Assembly: GCF_000003815.2 (NCBI RefSeq)
Contig: NC_049989.1
Coordinates: forward strand, 13,268,717 to 13,332,716
Length of the DNA: 64,000 bases
Reading direction: 5' to 3'
From: Branchiostoma floridae
Taxonomy: Eukaryota; Chordata; Leptocardii; Amphioxiformes; Branchiostomatidae
Shown here piece after piece: positions 50,316 through 61,600 of this stretch (its first letter is position 1; every line of letters begins with the position of its first letter). Under the pieces are notes generated by a model. It ran no database searches and had not been told where the DNA came from. It saw nothing but the letters and a program-made list of their open reading frames with translations. Both the position numbers and the translations under genes were made by a program.

Positions 50316-50841
50316 CAACTCAGGGACACAAGCACGGTGTAGCATTGTTCCTGACGCATCAACCTCGATTACACTGACAGAAGCTGGTGAAGACAAACAC
50401 CATGTAGTGTTCCTCCTGAACTCAGACGTGAACAACGTTTCAATCAATCCTTTGGATCTGGTCATGACTGCGCTTTTTCAGTCTTCCTTGTTGTTGCTTT
50501 GTCTTGCTTTGTAGCTCTTGCACTACGTAAAAATACATTCAAGAAACCTCATGGCACCGACCAATTCTCCCATCATACCTACTGTGGAAGACAAGCCCCA
50601 ACTGGATCATCAGTATGACGTCATACCGGATCATCAGAACTCAGACGATATCATCACGCCGTACGGACAAGCTGCCATGTCAGGCGCCTATGGCTATGGT
50701 ATGGAGACAACAACGGCGGCAACAGCTAGTAGGAGTCAAGGGACTGAGAACCCAAGACCAGATACACCTTATCCTAAACGGAAGAAACTACACGGGGAAA
50801 ACAGAAGCGTTACTTCATTAAGCAACAACCTCCAAGCTTCT
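50316..50841 (+). pseudogene. Second broken copy of the LRR-Ig 3' end
   Basis: Shares the frame-shifted transmembrane region with 18640-18917 but keeps the cytoplasmic tail region (HQYDVIPDHQNSDDIITPYG in a shifted frame) and the 3' flank, and continues into a copy of the 2.2-3.9 kb flank. LRR and Ig parts are absent. It starts just after a TTTTTTTAATTTCAG sequence that could serve as an acceptor, but the stop in the transmembrane segment argues against function. Confidence 0.75.
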
Positions 50842-51055
50842 TGATATGCCAGTGTTAACGTTAGATCAACATCAATTGAGAACCATATTAGATAGCCGTG
50901 TTGACTGCCGCGGGCTTTTCTTGCGCCACGGCTATGTGTATGAAGTGATTCTTGTATTCAGTTGTTATATACACCAGGCAAATGCATCTGTCCTTGGTAC
51001 CGAACACCACCCACATGGGCAAACAAACTTGTCCTTGGCCCTAAAAACTATACAC

Positions 51056-51141
51056 TATGGATGGGCACCGATGCGGTGTACCGGTACAACTTAATCGTTT
51101 TTTCTTATTGGACCTGACCTGAAAAACCTAACCTGAAAAAA
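51056..51141 (+). mobile_element. Truncated hAT-like MITE end (second copy)
   Basis: Same fragment as 2486-2571, carried along by the segmental duplication. Confidence 0.5.
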
Positions 51142-51427
51142 TTCACACCTTAGCGAACATACCTGTCGTTGGTGCTGAACACCCTGACAAGTAAATACAC
51201 ATGTCCCTGTAGCCGGCCAAGCAGTGGCAGCAGCCGGTAATGTTACCGGTAAATCTGCTAGGAGATTATACAGTACCGGTATACCTCAGCGCCACCTAGC
51301 AGTTTTACATAGAATCACTCAGTATTACGCTGATGAATACATGACGCGAGAATGTGGCGAGTTACGTCACTGCAGTTCAATGGAGAGACACAAAGCGCCT
51401 TTGGTATCAAAAAGTACTAGTATATAT

Positions 51428-51716
51428 ATAAAAAAAAGTTAAAGTTTGCCCATGCATCTACAGACGCGTAGGGTGGCGCCCATCCCCACTTCGAAGCACT
51501 TGGGCCACACATATGCAAGCCATGGCCAGTACAGCAGGGGGCTGGTCCGCTGGTAGTGATGTGTGTTTAACTTCCATACTCTTCCTCGTTAGTGCTGAGT
51601 GTTAAGCAGAGAAAGCAGCATGTACCATTTTTAGAGTCTTTGGTATGACTCGGTCGGGGATCGAACTCACGACCTACCGAAGCAAACACTCTACCACCCA
51701 GGCCATTGCACCAGTC
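51428..51716 (-). mobile_element. tRNA-derived SINE, duplicated copy
   Basis: Orthologous to 2858-3138, with the same ACTAGTATATAT flanks and tRNA-like head; a few differences include CATGGCCAGT inserted near 51522. Confidence 0.75.
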
Positions 51717-51803
51717 ACTAGTATATATCGATATTCATATCTTACTTTAATGTAAACTATTAGTGTGCCTATAAGACATGCATATATTGAGATATTTATA
51801 CCA

Positions 51804-51975
51804 CAATACTCTACTCTACTCTTCTCTACGCTACGTTACGCTACGCTACTCTACGCTACGCTACGCTACTCTACGCTACTGTACTCTACTGTACTCTATT
51901 GTACTGTACTGTACTGTACTGTACTGTACTGTACTGTACGCTACTCCACTCTACTCTACGCTACGCTACGCTACT
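51804..51975. repeat. (TACTC/TACGC/TACTG)n microsatellite
   Basis: Counterpart of 3226-3425, with blocks of TACTG not present there. Confidence 0.9.
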
Positions 51976-52405
51976 CTAAAAGGTACACTTATACGGTTTG
52001 TACGATTACAGCTCTGCTATTCGTCAGGGGTTTATTATAAGTGATCACCCCCTAGAAGTAGAGACCGGGTGATGGTGTTTGTGATTACCAGTGTGCGAAA
52101 GAATGTGTAAATACTCTACGTCTAAAGCAGTGTAAGACGAAACACATTTTATTTCATTTTTATTTATGTAACCACGAAGAAAGAACGTTTTTGTTTAAAA
52201 AAACTCACTTCGACCTGCCTCAATGTTCCCAAGTACAGAGGAACAGAAGGGCACTTTCCACTAAGAAATTAAAAAGATAGACAAAGCAATGATTTTGTGT
52301 AAAGCTGAATCACTTTTGGTTCATAAATCGATATGAGGCGTTGTTTGTCATGACAATATACTGCGGCCGACAGTGACAAAATGGAGGAAAGGGCTCAAAT
52401 TATAC

Positions 52406-52505
52406 NNNNNNNNNNNNNNNNNNNNNNNNNNNNNNNNNNNNNNNNNNNNNNNNNNNNNNNNNNNNNNNNNNNNNNNNNNNNNNNNNNNNNNNNNNNNNNN
52501 NNNNN
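52406..52505. other. Assembly gap (100 N), probably about 13 bp in reality
   Basis: The sequences either side match copy A at 3859 and 3873, so only about 13 bases should be missing. Confidence 0.85.
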
Positions 52506-52551
52506 CGCCGCCAAAGACCACCGTTGTTCTCCGTTCCATTTTGGTCGTTCA

Positions 52552-52559
52552 TGACGTCA
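52552..52559. promoter_or_regulatory. CRE-like palindrome upstream of copy C
   Basis: TGACGTCA 92 bp before the copy C start codon, aligned with the site at 3919. Confidence 0.45.
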
Positions 52560-52643
52560 TAACGTTCCATTGTTTACCGTTCGAACACCACTCCTTGGTA
52601 ACATATAGTCTATTCGACATCCCGTACAGAGGTAGGATAAACT

Positions 52644-55600
52644 ATGGAGTATTTTAGGAAGATCCGAGGATCTTCCAGCGATGCCAAATCTACACAAATG
52701 TGTGTCAAGTCAGGTAAGGAACTGTGGAAGACTTTAGCTTAATGTAATGAGTTTTTCAGTCCGCTAAAATTGCATTTTACACGCCAAAGTTTGTGGGTGT
52801 GAATCCGTTGCAGTTGACTATCTGAATGGCCCATGTTTCCACGTCCAATGATGAAAGGCTTAGCATAGATTCTGTGGATTTGCGAGATGTCCTATTTCCA
52901 GAGTCCTCGAGCTCTCTCCGGCCGAAGTTAGCACTGTTGGTTCGGATACTTGGAAACTAATAATAGAAGTGAAAAGTGAAAAGAAAATACTAGTAAATTG
53001 AACTGTTGCAGTGTAAACGCCAAATTCGGAGGCTGCAAGAGATCCAAACTTGAGGGAGTATCTGACTGAAACTGCGGCAAGTTGGCTGCGTCGCTGCGGC
53101 CGAGTAATTTGACAGAGTGCTTAACGGATTTAATCCATGATTCCATGAAAAACGAATTTTGTAACGTTTGTCGTATTGTATTTTTAGTCATACTTGTAAG
53201 TTTTGCATGATATTCCCATTATAAATTCAAGGGTACAACACAAGCCCAATGTAGGCCGCAGGAGTGACACACCCGCTTAAATTACGAACAAAACCTTGAA
53301 AGGCTAAGAGAACTAAAACACAAGTAACTAAGCGGTATTGTGTTTTTTTTCACCTAAACAATAAAAAACTAGAAAGATCCAGAAAACATCTCAGTCCGTA
53401 AGAAGTGAGGGAAAACGTCTCGTCAGTTTATATGGATATGACCGCTGGCGTTGTCGTTGTTTGTCCGTTCTTTCAATAGTCGCTAGGTGTCACTTTTTGA
53501 GTGTTCAGCGAAGATGTATATATCTGTATCTATATAGCCGGTATAACCGCCCTTCGGCGTAACACACCAACTTCGCAGGCACGCGGCGCGGCAGCAGCTG
53601 GTTATATTACACTGAACGACTCATCACACCTAACTTTTGCATATATAGTGGTGTTCAAACTGCCAAGACAAAATTAACGTTTTGTATCATATTCTTTGCA
53701 TGCCCTTATGAAGTATTCAAGGTACTAGTACTCGGTAGTCCATATTTATTATTGGGATGCGTGTACGTTAGGTTTGTTTTGCCTTCCATTCACCTAAACA
53801 TTCCATTCTAGAACATTCCCAATGAATAGGCTACAGCTTTTATACGATCTTTTACCTCCCAATAAATCTGTTTCCGTTTCCGTTTTTCGTGTGTTTGCTT
53901 GGAGAAAGCATAGCGCGCGAAGCTGTGGATATATATATATATATAGAGAGAGAGAGATTAAAATGATATTTGATAGGTGTGTTGGGTCACGAAAACGAAG
54001 GTCAAGTTTAATAGACAATGGGCTTTCTACGGTACTGCAAGGGAATTTCCGGTTTTGAGCTTTCATGTTCCTGACATGCCATGGTCGCCATGTCGGAAGT
54101 TCATGACAAATCTTCCTGTAGACATGGTGGACTTGCCGATAGGTTTCATTGAAGGTTTTCCTGTTTTACTGAAGGTTTTTCCCTTTTATTGAAGGTTTTG
54201 ATGCGATTTTACAAGAACGATGCCCTGTTCATTCTGTGATGTGTTTGTCCTTAGACTTTAATAATGATTATTTTACAAGCTCGGGTAATGTTGCGTAAGT
54301 AGTTAAATTTGAAATCACGGTAGTAGTAGGAGGATGAGGTAATTCTTTCACTTTGAATTGCTCCTCTTGAACTATGTCACGTATAGACATTCTGTGCCTC
54401 CTTACAGACAAGTTCATGTCAATCGACGATGCGAAAAGTGAGATTGTGAAGATGAAGGAGACCAACTACCAACTGAAGAACTCCGTCCTAATCTTGGTGA
54501 GCACATGTACAGATCTATATGACAGTTGAAAAACTTCAATATGTATTCTATCAACACAGATGAGCTTTCATGCAAATATTCTCGTGCTTTTTTGCATGCT
54601 CAACTTATCATTGTAGGGCCAGCTACATTGTATCTCTCGTACTATGCTTTTAAGTGAGTGAAAATCCTGATGTTCAGTTCAGTTCATCCTCTGAGAGGTG
54701 ACGCGAGGATTTCCACAAAGTCCTGCCCAGCATGGTTGATGGAAGTTTAACTTCTATGTTTTGTTGTTCTCATTTTGTTTGTTCACAAGATCTACAAGAA
54801 GTAGCATGTTTGCTTTGATGTCATGATTACCATGTGTTGAACACAGTTTACGGTTCGGAATAAAGACATGTGAAAGTTCGCGTGTAGTCAGAAGATGCTC
54901 TTTCTGCTGCTCTACTAGTACTTGTCTTGAGTATAGTAGTGAACAAGTAATTTTTAACGGTTCAAAGGATGATGTTCAACCAAAACCTGTATCAGAAATG
55001 CTCCCATCACTTGTAAAGAATCAGGGAAAGAGAAGAAAGCAAGGATAGAGACAGGAAAGAGAAAGACCGCGAAAGAAATTCAAACGAAGGAAAGAGGGGA
55101 GAAAGAGATGAAAAGGTTACTTAAAGATTGTACAGATATTAACTAGCAGATTGGATTGGTTTGTCAGATTCGTTTCTTATAAATCCATTGGACAAATTTT
55201 GTCGCAACTCTCTCCTTCACAGACCCGATCTACTGAAGAAATGAAAAGGGAAGCTGTTAAGCAGCAATCGGTGAGTAGTTTTGACAAACACGTGGTCGTT
55301 ACGTTGCCATGCGGTAAACCAGCAATCGGTGAGTAGTTTTGACAAACACGTCGTCGTTACGTTGTCATGCGGTTACGCCACTGCCTTACTATTAGGTTAG
55401 GCAATTTTCATCTTAATGATTGTATATTACCATATATGGCTATTGTGATGTTTTGATTGAGAAAAACTTTTGTATCCTGCTAAATTGGTTTACCTTATGA
55501 GTTCTATGTTGATTTACTTATTTGAACGAACCACATCACAATATGACAATATTTACACCCATAATATGTGCTTAAAGTGGTAAGAATCTGTCGTTTTATT

Positions 55601-58600
55601 TTCCTACAAAAGACCATTAGTTTGCTGAAGAAGACCCACATGGACATACTCGTGAAGAAGGACGAGGTAAATATCATCGTGGGTTTGGTAAAAATCGTAG
55701 TCATCATAAGGCAACACTCCTTTCTATGGCCAACTTTTAAAATATCCAGTTGCAAGTAAATCAATAGTTCATGTCTTGCTTAGAATTTTCTGTTACCGAA
55801 ATTGCTCTTCCATTATCAAACTGAGCACTAATTTTCATAGATTTTCAGCGACAAACTGTGAACTTATATGACGTTGTATTTATTTTGTTCATCTGTGGTG
55901 ATATTTCATAGACTATGTAATTGATGTTTTGTTCTAACGCATAAATTCAGTGAACATTTTGCGCATTGTTACGGCTTAATTGTAAGTTGACTAACCATGA
56001 CTACATCGAGTGGCACCTTTAGCAAATAGATTGGATAGAAAAAATATCTGGAATGAATTCACCGCATAGTCCATAGAGAAAAGGGTGCTCATAATTTCCT
56101 GTTTATTAATTCTATCGTGCTTATCGTTTTCGACATGTCATATTTTTCCACATTGTTCAGGAACTAGCAAATCAGAGAATCGCAGTCACTGCACAGAAAG
56201 TAGCTCAGGAAGCCCTGACAAAGGTAAGAACTAATCTAGATTTTCGCTTGTAGATGAAAGAATTTGATTCATTCTCTATCCACTAGTGGCTACGACCGCT
56301 TAGTGGCCAAAGATTTCCCAGATTCCCCAACGAAATTCATAGATCAACAACGATCACGTTTTGAGACTTGTGTGAGTGTGTTTTATATCTTACGTACTAC
56401 GCACAAAAAGCGGTTCAGGAAGCTATTGCAGATGTAAGAACTAATCTGGATTTTCACTTTCAGATGAAAAGATTGTGTTTTTTTCTCTTTCCACTGGGGT
56501 TTCAGCCTAAAGAATCACTTTGTTAAGAAAAGCCGAAAAGACACATCCCAACTTCCCTAAATCCACAGACGAACAGAAAACCACTTTCCTCTTAAAATCG
56601 CAGAACCCACAAATTGTAGAAAAAGTGGGGTTTTTCGTCTTCCTCTGCTTCCCCCAAAAAAGAGGTAAAACCAACCTGTTTGAAAATAGCCAACACGAGT
56701 CTTCGAGTAGCCCTTTTTGTTTTACAATAATGTTTATTACTGTTAATTGTCACATATATGTCTCCTATGTTTTCATCATAGACTTGAAATCATACCTCCC
56801 GGCATGATTTCTTTTTGAGTTTTGTGTGTTTTGTTGTCCTTTATATCTTACTTTTACACGAAATCGATGTCACAGAAATCCAGTACGGTCGCTCAGAGGG
56901 ACTTACTGACACCAATGTTACACACGGACCATTTAATGATCTTTGGCAGGACAAAGTTAAAGTTTGATTTTGTAAGAAAAAAAAAGAAATAGTCTAGAAA
57001 AACAATCATTGATGTAGCAGTGTAAGATCAGAAGTACATATCACTTGAGCTTCTAGGATAACCAAGAATAAATACATCTATCGGCGTTTGTAAAACACAG
57101 CTTTAAACAGATATTTTAGCAGAAAACGTTGGCATAAATTGTCTACCAATCAATATCATCTTTCATGGACTAATCGCAGTATCGTTGAATGTTCACTGGC
57201 TCTGAATATCATCATCAAAGAGCAACAGGACACCGCGAGTTTGACGGAGGAACTGCTACTGGAAACTAGGGTAGGCTGAAAAAAGATGCATCCTCTAGAA
57301 AAGAGGAAATTGTTTTGTTTTGTTTGTATTGCAATACAAGGTAAACCGCCTTATGGCGTAACACACCACATATTTGTATTGAAGAGTAGTATGCTATACA
57401 TATATAGTAGTATAAGCTGTATATGAGAGCAGATACATTTGATACACTCAACCTGATAAGAACCACAATTTTCGATAAGTTTGGTGGGTTCTTTAACGTA
57501 CTTGAGGTGTGGCTCTCCTCAAACACGGGACCTCCATTTGACGTCCTATCCGAGGGACGTTCCTAACCGGTAATCTTTTTCACCTGTCCGTGAGAAAAGT
57601 GAGGACACGTCGGAGCATATCAGTGGACTCGTACCCAGGAACTCTGGGCTTTGAGCCACACACCCTACCGTTACGCCACGTGACGCCGATATGTTTGTCA
57701 CGAGGCACTGCAGCAAAATCATGTAGCAAACTCTATCCCTGCAGTAACTCATACTTGTCCCTCAAGATATTTAACCACTTACATGCTACATAAACGACAA
57801 AGAATACATGGTAAGAAAGAGTCAACATCCATTTTGGAACTGGACATTGTACTTTGGTACACTGACGTTTCGTATACAGAGTTTCAAAGAACATCAATTA
57901 ATACAAATGAATGGGGAAAGACCAAGCGCGATTGTGTACTCAAGTTATGCATAACTCATATTCTCACCGCCACTTGTGCATTATGGAACATACAATATAC
58001 GGTAAGACACTTCAGTAAACGTATGAATGATAAATGAATAGAAAACGTAAAACCATTTGAAATTACCATTTTTTTCATTCTGACGCAATATCATTGTTTA
58101 TTTCTTTCCACTCGGTTTAGAGCGACCTGACAAGCAGTAAGGCGGAAGCAGCAAAGCTGCGTGAGGAGGTAGGGGTTGTTTGTGTAACAGGCGTCTTCTC
58201 TCTCGTGTCAGGCGCTTTAGATATGCCACTCAGCACCGACGTAACAAGACCTCACTGCTGCATCGTACATGCATGTGTATAAGCTAAGAATAGCCATTTA
58301 TATGTTTAACCCAAAATGTACATGCGCTTGCGCCTCCCGGAATTGTGCACAATTTGATACAATGATTTATTTGAAATATCCGACAATAACACAACACATT
58401 TTATACATTACGTCCAAAGCAGTTACTCAAGCTAGCAAATGGATATGATTTTCCAAAATCAATATTGATGATTGTTAGTAAGTAAGTAAGTAATTATTAG
58501 ATATAGCCAAGATTTCACGACAAAAGAACAAAAACGTTGTTTCATATATTTCTTCAGCCTTATTGTCATTGTTCCCCTTCAGCTCAAAACCCTTAGAGCT

Positions 58601-61600
58601 GAGTTATTGATGAGGGAAAACGACATGTGTCAAATGGAAGAGTTGTACGAGAAACAGAAGAGGAGTCTACAGCAGATACACCGTAAGGAGGTGCAGGTCA
58701 GTGTCAATTTTGAATTGCAGTTCCACATGTTCTTGTCCATATTAAGATCTAAATAAATGTGGTTAACAATTTTACCAGAAGAGAAACAGTAAAATAACAT
58801 GTATAAACGGGGTAGATTAAGAGCACTTGAACATGTAGGATATCTAAGAACAGATACATCTATCAACGTTATGAAGTTCAAGCAAGTACTTTTAGCAGGA
58901 AACGTTGACATATATACTGTCTACCAATTAACACGCCGTCATTCTTGCGCTAATCGTAGTACTGTCGAATGTTCACAGGCCCTGACAGAAGGTTTCGAAC
59001 AGGAGATGCAGGAGAGGAATAAGAGAGAAAGGTTTTTGCAAGAGATGATTATAAAAAAGAATACGGAGATTAAGGAAGTGAAGAAGGAAATGGCCACCAT
59101 GAAGGACATTTATGAGGAGGAGCTGAAGGTCAGTGTCAATGTTTGAATTGTAAAAATTCCCCTCATCATTCAGAGCAAAATAAAAGTGATAAACAATCAA
59201 GTCTTCATCAGATCTAACGTATTCTCAGCCTTTACAACGTGACCATGTTTACTGTGCATATGAGTTCGAGTTATCACAACAACTTAGGTAAATTTCCTGC
59301 GCTCATACACTCGTAGTATACTGCTTAACACGTTGTAGTAGTTTTATTATTGTTTCTCATATTGTTTCTTTTATCAATGTGGATGTTATATTTTATGTTG
59401 GTTACGTTGCTATGGACATCCTGTCTGAAAACAAAGAATAAAGTTCGAAGTTCCAAGCTATACACGTTTCAGTTATCAGAAAACTTTTCTTGGAAGGTTT
59501 CTTCTTCAAGAAAAGTTAATTAAAACAGAGGACTGTACCGAACTTTGCATAAGAGAGGACTGGCACGAAAAGCACTGGCAAATAGGATGTGTAATTAAGC
59601 GGCTGCTACTGTATTATTGCCTACCAATTACCACCATGCATCTTTCTGGGACTCATCGCAGTAACCGTTGAATGTTCACAGGCACTGAAGGAATCTTTCC
59701 TGCAGGTAATCAAAGATAGGGATGACAAAGAAAGGCTGCTCCAGCAGACAATTCTTCTGAAAAACGAAGAAGTAGCGGCACTGAGGAGAAATATGAAAGC
59801 AGAAAAGGACATCCATGAAGAGGAGGTAAAGGTCAGTGTCAATGTTTGAATTGGAAAAATTTCCCTCATCATTCAGAACTAAATAAAAGTGATAAACAAC
59901 CAAGTCTTCATCAGATCTAACGTATTCTCAGCCTTTACAACGTGACCATGTTTACTTTACATGGTCGATAAGGCGTCAGAAGGATGACGGCTGAGACACA
60001 ACGTTTATGTTTACTTTACATATGATTACAAGTTGTCACAACAACTTAGGTAAATTTCTGTCTATGTTTACTACGATTAAAAGCTTGTAGTATACTGCTT
60101 ATAAGTTACGGTTATCAGAACGACTTAGGAAATTTCTGGAAGATTTCTCCTTCAAAAAAGATAGATGAAGCAAAGAGGACTTTGCATGAGAGATCGGACA
60201 CAAGTTTGTTCAATTTACGGTCGGACGATTTAATGACACAATGAAAAATCCATGGCAAGCTCTCGTAAAACTGTATCAAAACTGTCTTCCAGTAAACAAA
60301 AGAAAATTACAAAAAAAAGTGAACTCAAAGCTGCTATTAGAACGACTAGATTCCTGGAAAATTTCGCATTCACTGAAAGATAGTTAGTACTTGAATGAAG
60401 CAAGAAAGGCGCACATCTATGTAACAAAATAAAAAAAAAAAACTCAACTTTGCCCAGTTTACCGTCCGACGACTTTGACTCAAAGGCTTTGTATGTGCAA
60501 GGCCATGTTGATTTGATTATATGGATGACATCCTCTGGGAATCCCAAAACTGATGCGAACGTGCGAATAAGAAAATGGCCAAAACATTTCATTTGAGGAA
60601 ATTGTACTGACGAAAATTGATGCGCGCGCGGATGTCATCCATATAATACAATACATGTGGCCTTACAAGCATCAAACATTAACAGGATCTATCCGAGACT
60701 AATCAAAGTGTCGTCACACAGGAGCTCCAACAGACCATCCGCTTGGACTCTTTATTCGTGAAAGATCTTATGGCAGCTTCATCCAAGATCGAGAGTGAGG
60801 AACTAGAGGTCAGTGCCGATGTTTGATTTGACGTTTTCTTTTCATATCCATATTTCTCTTGTTGCCTGATTTTAGTCCGTCTACCTGTAATGTAAGCCTT
60901 CAATGTCATTTTTTACGTCATTTGACGAAGTAGTCGACGTAAATTGATTGCAGTGAAAGAAAAGAATCCGTAAAGGTGACGTCGTTAATTTTTCGAAGAT
61001 TTCGCCTCCACAGAATTTGAGAAAAAAATGTGCTCCAAACAAAGGCGTTTGCGTAACACAAGTTAAACGTTTACAGCTGAACGTCTTGCGACTCAAAGCA
61101 GGTCTAGTGTTCCACTGACGGACTGTGTGTGAGCATTCACAAGGCCTATATTTTTCACACTAATCAAATTATCGTACCGTGTTCACAGAGGGTGAGAAAA
61201 GACAAGGAGACCCTGGAGTATGAGCACAACCTGACTAGGGCCAGGCTAGAGGAGTCTGAGGTAGGTTGGCATTGGAAGAGCAAACATGATATGTGCCTTC
61301 GACATGGCCAACCAATAAAGCTAAGGGCACAATCTGTCGTACGTGCAATTAGTCCGTTTTCTGGGGTGTGTGTGTATGTGTGGGGGGGGGGGGGGGGTCA
61401 CTTCCGCCAAAAGTCGGATTCCCCACGGGTTCGTGCGGAGGCGGTACTTATCACTTACGGATCCCTTAGCTTACGGTGCCCTTAGCTTCAGAAAAACAGT
61501 AGACGTTCCAATCCATGTAGAGCGTCTCAGATTTTCCTACCGACATTCAATTGCTAACTATGTACAAGGAGGTTAAAGTATACCTGACTATAATCTCCTT

